Source: Rubellimicrobium mesophilum DSM 19309
GTDB lineage: Bacteria; Pseudomonadota; Alphaproteobacteria; Rhodobacterales; Rhodobacteraceae
Length of the DNA: 50,450 bases
NCBI RefSeq assembly: GCF_000600335.2
Contig: NZ_KK088575.1
Span: 1-50,450, forward strand
Reading direction: 5' to 3'
The position numbers and the translations under genes are program-made. The notes beneath the pieces were generated by a model, which was not told where the DNA came from, searched no databases, and saw only the letters and a program-made list of their open reading frames with translations. The first letter of the stretch is position 1; each line of letters starts with the position of its first letter. Below, one piece after another: positions 43,341 through 50,450 of this stretch.

Positions 43341-43435
43341 GCTGGAATGGGGGTTTATGGCTGAATTGCCTTGATGGTTCCATATTGACCGGGTAGGTTT
43401 ATACGTAATCAGTTCGTGCCACCATAGGTTGCATT
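43240..43435. other. AT-rich patch covering the prmA 3' end and downstream gap
   Basis: The prmA tail and the ~115 bp after its stop are far richer in A and T than the surrounding ~68% GC sequence (e.g. GAAAGAGATGAAATTGGAGATT and GGTTTATACGTAATCAG, each under 25 bases). Codons such as ATT, GAA, GAT, TTA and AAT replace the genome's usual GC-ending codons. The cause could be foreign DNA, recombination, or a functional AT-rich promoter for the next gene. Confidence 0.5.
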
Positions 43436-43456
43436 TCGGCAAAGCGGTCCCAGAAC

Positions 43457-43819
43457 ATGTCCCAGACCACCTTCGATCAGCGCGTCTCCAAGATCGACGA
43501 CAAGCACCGCCTCCTGTCCGAGGGGGCGACGTATCGCGTCGGCCCGGACGGGCTCATCGTCGCCGTTCCGCAGCGACGCTTCGTGCCTCGCTTCCCGATG
43601 CGGGGACTCGCCCTGCTGCTGGGCGGAACGTTCGTCTTCAAGGCGGCGCTGTTGGTCGCTTCCGGCGAAGGAACCTACCATGGTCGTCTGAGCGAGCTTG
43701 CCAAGGGCCAGCCGGTCGAGCGGGTGATGGCCTGGGTCATGCAGCCCGATCCCGTGACCCGCCTCATCGCGAGGGGGATGGACATGGTCGTTCACGCCGG
43801 GGTCGCCGAACGGTCCTGA
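43457..43819 (+). CDS. Conserved hypothetical protein with one membrane segment
   Basis: The 120-residue protein has a polar N-terminus (MSQTTFDQRVSKIDDKHRLL), one hydrophobic segment (LALLLGGTFVFKAALLVA) and a C-terminal part probably in the periplasm or cytosol (LAKGQPVERVMAWVMQPDP). No enzymatic motif is visible. It lies between prmA and ruvC, with an AT-rich upstream region that may hold its promoter. Function not recognised. Confidence 0.72.
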   Translation: MSQTTFDQRVSKIDDKHRLLSEGATYRVGPDGLIVAVPQRRFVPRFPMRGLALLLGGTFVFKAALLVASGEGTYHGRLSELAKGQPVERVMAWVMQPDPVTRLIARGMDMVVHAGVAERS

Positions 43820-43906
43820 CGCGGCGGCGCCCAGCGGCGCTGGCCTCCGTTCCTGCTTTGTGCTAGCCCGGCCTCCAGGCGGGCAGGTCAGGCGGAAGGG
43901 GCGGCG

Positions 43907-44482
43907 ATGCGGGTGATGGGGATCGACCCTGGCCTCCAGAACATGGGCTGGGGCGTGATCGAGGTGGACGGGGTGCGCCTCCGTCATGTCGCCAACGGCA
44001 TCGTCCATTCCGGGAACGGCGAACTGGCCGAACGTCTCCTGCGGCTCTACGAGCAGATGCGCGCCATCGTGGCCGAGCAGGCGCCCGACGCGGCCGCCGT
44101 GGAGCAGACCTTCGTCAACAAGGACGCGGCGGGGACGCTGAAGCTCGGGCAGGCGCGGGCGATCGCGCTCCTCGTGCCGGCGCAGGCGGGCATCCCCATC
44201 GGGGAATACGCGCCGAACGCCGTGAAGAAGGCCGTGGTCGGCGTCGGCCACGCGGCCAAGGCGCAAATCGACCACATGGTGCGGCTGCACCTTCCGGGGG
44301 TGAGCCTTGCGGGTCCAGACGCGGCCGATGCCCTGGCCGTCGCGATCTGCCATGCCCATCATCTCCAGTCCGCGACTCATCTGACCGCCGCCATCGCCAA
44401 GGCCGAGGACAAGGCGCTCGAGGACAAGGCCAGGACCGCGCGGGCCGATCTGGCGCGGGCGATGAAGAGGGTCGGGCGATGA
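43907..44482 (+). CDS. ruvC: Crossover junction endodeoxyribonuclease RuvC
   Basis: RuvC cuts Holliday junctions. The 191-residue protein has the four catalytic acids D7 (GIDPGL), E66 (AAVEQTFV), D138 and D141 ([11 protein letters not shown]). A charged C-terminal tail of ~35 residues ([19 protein letters not shown]) exceeds the E. coli protein. The stop overlaps ruvA (ATGA, 44479-44482). Confidence 0.95.
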   Translation: MRVMGIDPGLQNMGWGVIEVDGVRLRHVANGIVHSGNGELAERLLRLYEQMRAIVAEQAPDAAAVEQTFVNKDAAGTLKLGQARAIALLVPAQAGIPIGEYAPNAVKKAVVGVGHAAKAQIDHMVRLHLPGVSLAGPDAADALAVAICHAHHLQSATHLTAAIAKAEDKALEDKARTARADLARAMKRVGR

Positions 44483-45177
44483 TCGGGCGCGTGGCGGGGC
44501 GGCTGCTGTATCGGGCCGGGGACCACGTGCTCATCGACGTGAGGGGCGTAGGCTATCTCGTGCATGTCTCCGAACGGGTCCTGGCAGGGTTGCCACGCAA
44601 CGGCGAGGCCGTCGCGCTGTTCACCGAGCTTCAGGTGCGCGAGGACGGCTGGACGCTGTTCGGCTTCCCGACGCTGGTGGAGAAGGAATGGCATCGGCTG
44701 CTCCTGACCGTGCAGGGGGTGGGGGCGAAGGTGTCGCTGGCGCTGCTGGGGGCGCTCGGGCCGGACGCGCTGGGGCGGTCCATCGCGCTCGGCGACTGGG
44801 CGACGCTGGCGCGGGCCAAGGGGGTCGGGCCCAAGACGGCGCAGCGCATCGTCAACGAGCTGCGGGATAAGGCGCCGGCGGTGATGGCCATGGCGGGGCT
44901 GATCGGGACGACGGCCGTCACGACGCACGAGCTGGAGCCCGACGAGGTGCAGGTCGTGGAGGTCGAGGCCGCGCCGGCGCCCAAGGCCGCGCCGCGCCGC
45001 AAGGCCGAGAACGGGCAGGGGATGGCGCAGGCCGAGGCGCTCTCGGCGCTGGGGAACCTGGGCTACGCCCCGGGCGAGGCGGTGCAGGCGGTGGCGCAGG
45101 CGGCCGAATCGCATCCCCAGGCCGGGACGCCGGAGCTGATCCGCGCGGCGCTGCGGCTTCTCGCGCCCAAGGAGTAG
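44479..45177 (+). CDS. ruvA: Holliday junction branch migration protein RuvA
   Basis: RuvA binds four-way junctions and loads RuvB. The 232-residue protein has the N-terminal OB fold ([19 protein letters not shown]), the double helix-hairpin-helix ([34 protein letters not shown]) and the C-terminal RuvB-contacting domain ([19 protein letters not shown]), joined by an acidic/Pro-Ala linker. The last codons contain AAGGAG, which serves as ribosome binding site for the next gene. Confidence 0.95.
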   Translation: MIGRVAGRLLYRAGDHVLIDVRGVGYLVHVSERVLAGLPRNGEAVALFTELQVREDGWTLFGFPTLVEKEWHRLLLTVQGVGAKVSLALLGALGPDALGRSIALGDWATLARAKGVGPKTAQRIVNELRDKAPAVMAMAGLIGTTAVTTHELEPDEVQVVEVEAAPAPKAAPRRKAENGQGMAQAEALSALGNLGYAPGEAVQAVAQAAESHPQAGTPELIRAALRLLAPKE

Positions 45178-45183
45178 AGAGGG

Positions 45184-46110
45184 GTGGTCCGGTTTAACCT
45201 CCTGCTGCGGGATGCGGGCATCGAGCCGGCGAGCGTGGCGATGTTGCTCCACAACACCACGCTCCAGCCTTTGCGGACGCTGATGCCGACACTTTGGAGC
45301 GACAGGCCTGATCTCCTGGACGCCTATCAGGCGACGCATGCCGAGCAGGTCGAGGCGACGCTCAGGACGCGGCGCTTCGTTGCGAGCTTTGCTCCATTGA
45401 CCGATGCGCGTCACCTGTTCCTGGGCCTGTTCGAGGTGCATGGCTTCGAGGAACTGCCCGTCGAGCGAATCTATGCGGATCCCCGCTACGAGGAGTTGGA
45501 GCGGGTCTACGGCGCCGTGGACACGACTCTGGCGAACAATCGTCCGCGCGTCACGCAGTGGCGCTTCGACCTCCGACCCGTCGAGGCACTGTCCGATCTG
45601 CGCGGGCGCCTCATCATGCCCACTCCGCCGGGACGCGGCTATCGACGGTTGGCGGAGAACCTCGACGCCCCTGTTCTCGCCATCCTCGAGGCCCCCTTGG
45701 GCGAGGCACCCGTGCCGGACTGGCGCGAATTGATCGTGACGGCCGCGCAGGTGCGTGGCTTTCCCTGCGCATGGGCAGCAAACCTGGCCCAGTGGCGTGG
45801 CATCTACCTCATCGTGGACGAGTCCGATGGGGCCCGCTACGTCGGTTCGGCCTATGGCGGGACGAACCTGCTTGGCCGCTGGCGGGCGCACGTCGCGGGG
45901 GAGAGGGGCGTCACCGCCGAGCTCCGCCACCGCGATCCGGGCCGCTTCCGCTTCTCGATCCTGGAGCGCGTCTCGCCCGACATGCCGGCCGAGGAGGTCA
46001 TCCGCCTGGAGCAGACCTGGATGGAGCGGCTCGACACGCGCCGCTTCGGGCTGAACGCCGGCGGCGCCCGAGCGCGCGACGGGCTAGCGGAACGCATCGT
46101 GAACGACTAG
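45184..46110 (+). CDS. GIY-YIG nuclease-domain protein inserted between ruvA and ruvB
   Basis: The 308-residue protein has an N-terminal domain (FNLLLRDAGIEPASVAML, then RFVASFAPLTDARHLFLGLFEV) typical of a family of uncharacterised stand-alone GIY-YIG proteins. Residues ~203-292 are the nuclease domain with all core residues: GIY (206-208), YVG (219-221), R232, E276 in RLEQTWM and N291. The GTG at 45184 has AAGGAG nine bases upstream, inside ruvA's last codons. The family may act in repair or restriction; no substrate is known. Placement in the ruv operon suggests co-expression with branch-migration genes. Confidence 0.78.
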   Translation: MVRFNLLLRDAGIEPASVAMLLHNTTLQPLRTLMPTLWSDRPDLLDAYQATHAEQVEATLRTRRFVASFAPLTDARHLFLGLFEVHGFEELPVERIYADPRYEELERVYGAVDTTLANNRPRVTQWRFDLRPVEALSDLRGRLIMPTPPGRGYRRLAENLDAPVLAILEAPLGEAPVPDWRELIVTAAQVRGFPCAWAANLAQWRGIYLIVDESDGARYVGSAYGGTNLLGRWRAHVAGERGVTAELRHRDPGRFRFSILERVSPDMPAEEVIRLEQTWMERLDTRRFGLNAGGARARDGLAERIVND

Positions 46111-46119
46111 GTTGACGGC

Positions 46120-46160
46120 ATGAGCAACGCCCTTCTCCGACCCGACCCCAGCCCGAGGAC
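46120..46160 (+). other. Frameshifted 5' end of ruvB
   Basis: An ATG at 46120 begins [12 protein letters not shown], which matches the N-terminus usual for RuvB in this order, but the frame stops at 46164. Adding one C in the CCC run at 46152-46154 gives [14 protein letters not shown] and joins the ruvB frame. The true ruvB probably starts here. Confidence 0.6.
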
Positions 46161-47135
46161 ATGAGCGACAAGGCGCTGCGCCCGCAGATGCTGTCGGAGT
46201 TCATCGGGCAGCACGAGGCGCGGGCGAACCTGCGCGTGTTCATCGAATCGGCCAAGATGCGCGGCGAGGCGATGGACCACACGCTGTTCTACGGGCCGCC
46301 GGGCCTGGGCAAGACGACGCTCGCGCAGATCATGGCGCGGGAGCTGGGGGTGGGCTTCCGCATGACCTCGGGGCCGGTGCTGGCCAAGGCGGGGGACCTC
46401 GCGGCGATCCTGACCAATCTGGAAGCGCGGGACGTGCTCTTCATCGACGAGATTCACCGGCTGAGCCCGGTGGTCGAGGAGGTGCTGTATCCGGCGCTGG
46501 AGGACTTCCAGCTCGACCTCGTGATCGGGGAGGGGCCGGCGGCGCGGACGGTGCGGATCGAATTGCAGCCCTTCACGCTGGTGGGCGCGACGACGCGGCT
46601 CGGGCTGCTGACGACGCCCTTGCGCGACCGTTTCGGCATTCCCACGCGGCTCGAATTCTATACGGTCGACGAGCTCTACGAGATCGTCGTGCGGAACGCC
46701 CGGTTGCTCGGTGCCCCGGCCGAGCCCGAGGGCGCGCGGGAGATCGCGACGCGGGCCCGGGGGACGCCGCGGATCGCGGGGCGGCTGCTGCGGCGCGTCG
46801 TGGACTTCGCCATCGTGGAGGGCGACGGGCGCGTGACGCGGGAGATCGCGGACCGGGCTCTGAACCGGCTGGGCGTGGACAAGCTGGGCCTCGACGGCGC
46901 GGACCGGCGATACCTGCGGCTCATCGCGGAGAGCTACCTTGGCGGGCCGGTGGGGGTGGAGACGCTCTCGGCCGCGCTGAGCGAGGCGCGGGACGCCATC
47001 GAGGAGGTGATCGAGCCCTACCTGCTCCAGCAGGGGCTCATCCAGCGGACTCCGCGCGGGCGGATGCTGACGCAGGCGGCGTTCCGGCACCTGGGCATGG
47101 AGGTGCCGAAGGGGCAGGGAGACCTGTTCGGGTGA
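46161..47135 (+). CDS. ruvB: Holliday junction branch migration ATPase RuvB
   Basis: RuvB is the AAA+ motor that drives branch migration with RuvA. From ATG 46161 the protein has 324 residues with [13 protein letters not shown], Walker [13 protein letters not shown], Walker [16 protein letters not shown], sensor 1 [20 protein letters not shown], arginine finger within that motif, and the winged helix ([20 protein letters not shown]). About 14 N-terminal residues are out of frame upstream, so the gene is functionally complete only if a one-base error is corrected. Confidence 0.93.
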   Translation: MSDKALRPQMLSEFIGQHEARANLRVFIESAKMRGEAMDHTLFYGPPGLGKTTLAQIMARELGVGFRMTSGPVLAKAGDLAAILTNLEARDVLFIDEIHRLSPVVEEVLYPALEDFQLDLVIGEGPAARTVRIELQPFTLVGATTRLGLLTTPLRDRFGIPTRLEFYTVDELYEIVVRNARLLGAPAEPEGAREIATRARGTPRIAGRLLRRVVDFAIVEGDGRVTREIADRALNRLGVDKLGLDGADRRYLRLIAESYLGGPVGVETLSAALSEARDAIEEVIEPYLLQQGLIQRTPRGRMLTQAAFRHLGMEVPKGQGDLFG

Positions 47136-47576
47136 CGGGCGGGGCATCGGTGGCTTTCGGTTGTGATTCGTAGCCAGGATGCCAGAGAAAGCTTAACGGT
47201 TTCCGATAGCTGCGAGCGTTGCGTCGGGGTCCGAGGATTCGCTTGGATGTGGCGCCGTGGCCACGGGCTCGGCAGGTCGGATCGAAGGCGAAGGCGAAGG
47301 CGGACCGGCCGCTCGCCGCCGGGTGGCGTCCCCCGCGCGGCTTGGACAGGAGGAAGCTCGGACGCCGTCGGGAGCATGGTTCCAGCGAGCGAGCCGCAGG
47401 TCGCGCGTCAGCCCACCATGTCGGGGACTTGTGATCCATGCCGCTGAAGCGGTGTGCTGACGCTCGTCCTGCGACTCGCCGGGCCGACCCGGCGTTCGCG
47501 GAAAGGGACCGCCGGGCGCCTCGGCTTGCCGTCCCGGGAAGGGCAGGGGCATAGTCCGGGCCGGGAGGAGCCACGG
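47136..47576. other. 441-bp stretch without a recognised gene
   Basis: Between ruvB and the cysteine-synthase-like gene I find no convincing gene on either strand. It starts with a lower-GC part (around 47155-47220) and contains three tandem GAAGGC units at 47284-47301. The last ~40 bases hold the GGAGGAG site of the downstream gene. A promoter for the following gene is expected here. Confidence 0.45.
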
Positions 47577-48503
47577 ATGCCACGCACGGATGCCCTGGGC
47601 GCCATCGGGAACACGCCTCTGGCGAGGCTCTCGCGGCTCGTGCCCGAGGGGTCGGCCGAGGTCTGGGTGAAGCTGGAAGGGCAGAACCCGACCGGGTCGC
47701 AGAAGGACCGGATGGCGGTGTCGGTGATCCTGCGGGCGCTGGAACGGGGCGCGCTGCGGCCCGGCGAACGGGTGGTCGAATACACGGCGGGCAGCACGGG
47801 CATGGCGCTCGCCTTCGTCTGCGCGGTGATGGGGCTGCGCTTCACGGCCGTCTCCTCGGATGCCTTCTCGCCGTCCAAGCTCAAGTCGATGGAGGCCTAT
47901 GGGGCCGAGGTGCTGATCGAGCCCTCGAACGGCGAGGGGATCACCCCCGCCCTGATCGCCCGGATGCGCGAGAGGGCCCATGCGCTCGGGCGCGAGCCGG
48001 GGCACTTCTACGCCGACCAGTTCGGCTCGCCGGACGTGCGGGCGGGCTACGAGGGGCTGGGCCGCGAGATCGCGCGGCAGGTGCCCGGGGGGCCGGACCT
48101 CCTCGTCGCGGCCGTGGGCACGGGGGCGAGCCTCATGGGGACGCTCGACGGGCTCGAATCGGAGGGGCTGCGGCTCGAGGCGGTGGCGCTGGAGCCGCTG
48201 CAGTCGCCCTTCCTCACCACCGGCAAGGGCGGGCCGCACAAGGTCGAGGGGGTGGGCGTGGGCTTCGCGCCGCCCTTCCTCGACCTGGCGCGGCTGCGGG
48301 AGGCGAGGGCCGTCGACCAGGAGAGGGCCTTCGAGACCTGCCGCCGGCTCGCGCGCGAGGAGGGGATCTTCGCGGGGGGCTCGACGGGGCTCAACGTCGC
48401 GGCGGCGCTGGACCTCGCGGCCGAGCTGGGGCCGGGGCGGCGGGTCGTCACCTTCGCCTGCGATTCGGGATCGAAGTACCTGGGCGGCCCGATCTATGGC
48501 TGA
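47577..48503 (+). CDS. PLP-dependent cysteine synthase family protein
   Basis: The 308-residue protein is a fold-type II PLP enzyme of the cysteine synthase/cystathionine beta-synthase group: DALGAIGNTPLARLSRL, KLEGQNPTGSQKDRMA with the PLP-binding Lys, EYTAGSTGMALAFVCAVMGL, AVGTGASLMGTLDGL (phosphate loop) and GIFAGGSTGLNVAAAL near the C-terminus. The exact substrate is uncertain; NPTGSQKDR rather than NPTGSIKDR suggests a divergent branch. The ATG at 47577 has GGAGGAG upstream. It overlaps ybgC by 8 bp. Confidence 0.87.
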   Translation: MPRTDALGAIGNTPLARLSRLVPEGSAEVWVKLEGQNPTGSQKDRMAVSVILRALERGALRPGERVVEYTAGSTGMALAFVCAVMGLRFTAVSSDAFSPSKLKSMEAYGAEVLIEPSNGEGITPALIARMRERAHALGREPGHFYADQFGSPDVRAGYEGLGREIARQVPGGPDLLVAAVGTGASLMGTLDGLESEGLRLEAVALEPLQSPFLTTGKGGPHKVEGVGVGFAPPFLDLARLREARAVDQERAFETCRRLAREEGIFAGGSTGLNVAAALDLAAELGPGRRVVTFACDSGSKYLGGPIYG

Positions 48504-48897
48504 GGGGGCCGTCCATCTCTTCCGCTGCCGCGTCTACTACGAGGACACCGACCTCGCCGGGGTGGTCTACTACGCCAACTACCTGAAGTTCATCGAGCGC
48601 GCCCGGACCGAGTGGGCGCGGGAGGCCGGGATCGACCAGGGGCGGTTGAGGGCGGAGCAGGGCGTGGTGTTCGCGGCGCGGCGGGTCGAGGCGGATTATC
48701 TCGCCCCCGCGCGATTCGACGACCTGCTGGAGGTGCGGACCGTGCCGGAGGGAGGCAGCGGGGCGCGGCTGGTCCTCGTGCAGGAGGTCTGGCGCGAATC
48801 GGAGCGGCTCTTTGCCGCGCGGGTGACGCTGGTGGCGATGGACGGGGCCGGGCGGCCTCGGCGGATTCCCGCGGGGATGCGCGGCGGCTCGGGCTGA
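48496..48897 (+). CDS. ybgC: YbgC-type acyl-CoA thioesterase (hotdog fold)
   Basis: The 133-residue hotdog-fold protein has YYEDTDLAGVVYYANYLKFIERARTEW, split here by the family pattern with the catalytic Asp in EDTDLAG. It then reads VVFAARRVEADYLAPARFDD. In the Tol-Pal cluster, YbgC is usually the first gene. The ATG at 48496 overlaps the preceding gene; tolQ starts 140 bp after the stop. Confidence 0.93.
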   Translation: MAEGAVHLFRCRVYYEDTDLAGVVYYANYLKFIERARTEWAREAGIDQGRLRAEQGVVFAARRVEADYLAPARFDDLLEVRTVPEGGSGARLVLVQEVWRESERLFAARVTLVAMDGAGRPRRIPAGMRGGSG

Positions 48898-49037
48898 GGC
48901 GCATGGAGCCGGGGGCGGGCCGCGAGGACACAATTCGCGCTCCCCGGCGCGGAGGCGGTTGGCATCGGCGCCGTCTCTGAGTTATCCCCATGCCCCAAGC
49001 GCGCCCTCGAGTGGCGGCAGGCGGCAGAGACAGGCTC

Positions 49038-49718
49038 ATGGACGCGACGACCGATTTCTCGATTTGGGGGCTGTTTGCCCAGGCGACCTTTGCGGTTCAG
49101 GTGATCATGTTCGGGCTTCTTGGGGCCTCGGTGTGGTGCTGGGCGGTGGTGGTGGACAAGCTGATCCAGTACCGCCGCGCGCGGCGGGAGGCGGCGGTGT
49201 TCGACCGGGCCTTCTGGTCGGGGGAGCCCTTGGACGGGCTCTTCGAGCAGATCGGGCCGCAGCCCAAGGGGCAGAGCCAGCGGGTGTTCGCGGCCGGCAT
49301 GATCGAGTGGCGGCGCTCGCACAAGCAGGACGGCGGGCTGATCGCCGGGGCGCAGAGCCGGATCGACCGCTCGATGGACGTGGCCATCGCCAAGGAGGCC
49401 GAGAGGCTCCAGCGGGGCTTGGGGGTGCTGGCCACGGTGGGCTCGACGGCGCCGTTCATCGGGCTCTTCGGCACCGTCTGGGGGATCATGAACGCCTTCA
49501 TCGGCATCGCCAACACGCATGACACCAACCTCGGCACCGTGGCGCCGGGCATCGCCGAGGCGCTGCTGGCCACCGGGCTCGGGCTCCTGGCGGCCATCCC
49601 GGCGGTGATCTTCTACAACAAGCTCTCGGGCGACGCGAACCGCATCGTGGGCTCCTACGAGGCCTTCGCCGACGAGTTCTCGACCATCCTGTCGCGCCAG
49701 CTCGACGCGGCGGCCTGA
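49038..49718 (+). CDS. tolQ: Tol-Pal system protein TolQ
   Basis: TolQ with TolR forms the proton-driven motor that energises TolA during division. The 226-residue protein has three membrane segments: FAVQVIMFGLLGASVWCWAVVV, GLGVLATVGSTAPFIGLFGTVWGIM and AEALLATGLGLLAAIPAVIFYN. The start at ATG 49038 (MDATTDFSIWG) follows AGAGACAGG. Confidence 0.95.
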   Translation: MDATTDFSIWGLFAQATFAVQVIMFGLLGASVWCWAVVVDKLIQYRRARREAAVFDRAFWSGEPLDGLFEQIGPQPKGQSQRVFAAGMIEWRRSHKQDGGLIAGAQSRIDRSMDVAIAKEAERLQRGLGVLATVGSTAPFIGLFGTVWGIMNAFIGIANTHDTNLGTVAPGIAEALLATGLGLLAAIPAVIFYNKLSGDANRIVGSYEAFADEFSTILSRQLDAAA

Positions 49719-49721
49719 GCC

Positions 49722-50207
49722 ATGGGCGCGGGGGTCATGAAGGGGGGCGGCCCGGGCGAGCACCGCCGCCGCCGCGCGCGGGGCCGGGCGCAGCCCATGG
49801 CCGAGATCAACATCACCCCCTTCGTGGACGTGATGCTGGTGCTGCTGATCATCTTCATGGTGGCGGCGCCCTTGATGACCGTGGGCGTGCCGGTGGAGCT
49901 GCCGCAGACGGCGGCCCGCGCCCTGCCCATGGACGAGGAGGAGCCCCTGACCGTCACGGTGACGGAGGACGGGCTCATCCTGATCCAGACCAGCGAGGTG
50001 CCGGAGGCCGAGCTGGTGCCGCGCCTCCGGGCCATCGCGGCCGAGCGGGCCAGCACCCGCATCTACCTGCGCGCCGACGGCAAGAACGCCTGGACCCGCG
50101 TGGCGCAGGTGATGGGCGCGCTCAACGCCGGAGGCTTCTCCGACATCGGCCTCGTGACCGACGCGGGGGGCCCCGAAATGGGCGCCGCCGCCACACCCGA
50201 GGGCTGA
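49722..50207 (+). CDS. tolR: Tol-Pal system protein TolR
   Basis: The 161-residue ExbD/TolR protein has a basic N-terminus, then AEINITPFVDVMLVLLIIFM with the proton-carrying Asp in the single membrane helix, and a periplasmic domain (VELPQTAARALPM, LVPRLRAIAAERA, ADGKNAWTRVAQVMGALNAG). It starts 3 bases after the tolQ stop; an internal ATG at 49737 is a possible alternative start. Confidence 0.95.
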   Translation: MGAGVMKGGGPGEHRRRRARGRAQPMAEINITPFVDVMLVLLIIFMVAAPLMTVGVPVELPQTAARALPMDEEEPLTVTVTEDGLILIQTSEVPEAELVPRLRAIAAERASTRIYLRADGKNAWTRVAQVMGALNAGGFSDIGLVTDAGGPEMGAAATPEG

Positions 50208-50216
50208 CGCCCAGCC

Positions 50217-50450
50217 ATGACACCCGGGGGATACATCTCGGCCGCGGGCCACACGCTTCTCATCGCGTGGCTGCTGTTCGGCTGGGGACTCGACAGCGAG
50301 CCCCTGGACTTCCAGGTGACCGAGGTGACGGCCGTCTCGGGGGCCGAGTATGCGGCGCTGGTCGCGCGCAGCTCGCCCGATGCGGCGGCCCAGCCGACCG
50401 AGGCGCCCGAGCCCCCGCCCGCCGAGGAGGCCCCGGAGCCGCCCGCGCCG
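50217..50450 (+). CDS. tolA: TolA-like energy-coupling protein, N-terminal part (runs off right edge)
   Basis: From ATG 50217 the first 78 codons give a short cytosolic tail, a membrane anchor (SAAGHTLLIAWLLFGWGL) and the start of a Pro/Ala/Glu-rich periplasmic stalk (EAPEPPPAEEAPEPPAP). This is the beginning of TolA as found after tolR in Rhodobacterales. The rest is outside the window. Confidence 0.85.
   Translation, partial: MTPGGYISAAGHTLLIAWLLFGWGLDSEPLDFQVTEVTAVSGAEYAALVARSSPDAAAQPTEAPEPPPAEEAPEPPAP

Noticed and set aside
1..50450. tRNA, rRNA, riboswitch or CRISPR loci
   Set aside because: Reading both strands, I found no cloverleaf-forming segment with a conserved T-loop, no rRNA sequence and no recognisable riboswitch core. 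A covariance-model search would be decisive.

Overview
This GC-rich window comes from an alphaproteobacterium, most probably a member of the Rhodobacterales (Rhodobacteraceae/Paracoccaceae). The reasons are the order ffh - chorismate mutase - rpsP - rimM - trmD - rplS - rpmE, a free-standing F0 operon (atpI-atpB-atpE-atpF'-atpF) without F1 genes, a cysteine-free ribosomal protein L31, a MipZ-type division ATPase, an sqdB/sqdD/sqdC-like sulfolipid cluster and a ruvC-ruvA-(x)-ruvB block leading to ybgC-tolQ-tolR-tolA.

Layout. 1-1.7 kb: decayed insertion sequences (IS3 OrfA, IS3 integrase core fused in frame to an IS5 C-terminus, an IS5 N-terminus, another IS3 OrfA piece). 1.7-4.4 kb: a large multi-domain glycosyltransferase, then about 600 bp with no gene. 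5.0-6.3 kb: bactofilin and a broken mipZ. 6.6-8.0 kb: a RhlE-type DEAD-box helicase ending in a shared terminator. 8.1-14.3 kb (minus strand): the translation/protein-targeting block with two GNAT acetyltransferases and small hypothetical genes. 14.5-19.4 kb: MRJP/Yellow-like beta-propeller protein, divergent LysR regulator and EamA transporter, an RTX repeat protein and an ArsR regulator. 19.6-22.2 kb: F0 ATP synthase. 22.3-25.7 kb: OmpA-like lipoprotein, AraC-MGMT repair protein, endonuclease III and a PfkB/adenosine kinase. 25.7-30.2 kb: a tightly coupled amino-sugar catabolic cluster (NagB-II-like, AgaS-like, GatZ-like, NagA). 30.3-34.8 kb: a divergent HWE/HisKA_2 sensor protein, then sqdB - VOC - sqdD-like - sqdC-like. 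34.8-38.9 kb (minus): DUF484 - xerC - ycjX - DUF697. 39.1-50.45 kb (plus): priA, msrA, prmA, ruvC-ruvA-GIY-YIG nuclease-ruvB, a PLP cysteine-synthase-like enzyme, ybgC, tolQ, tolR and the start of tolA, which runs off the right edge.

How the genes work together. Most of the window is housekeeping: ribosome maturation and SRP targeting, ATP synthase membrane sector, DNA repair and recombination, and the Tol envelope system. The most informative accessory part is the amino-sugar cluster. It has a GatZ/KbaZ protein but no catalytic GatY/KbaY aldolase, no sugar kinase and no PTS gene. A route from GalNAc-6-P through GalN-6-P and tagatose-6-P to fructose-6-P by 4-epimerisation would fit. The sulfolipid operon has a VOC-domain gene spliced between sqdB and the sulfoquinovosyltransferase, and the ruv operon has a GIY-YIG nuclease translationally coupled behind ruvA.

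Caution on sequence quality. Conserved genes that should be intact (ffh, mipZ, chorismate mutase, nagA, the MRJP-like gene, the 5' end of ruvB and probably of priA) each carry small frame disruptions, mostly in or next to short G/C runs. Several are essential in relatives, so consensus errors in the underlying sequence are the simplest explanation for most of them. mipZ, with two frameshifts plus an amber codon, is the least easily explained. I found no tRNA, rRNA or CRISPR array.
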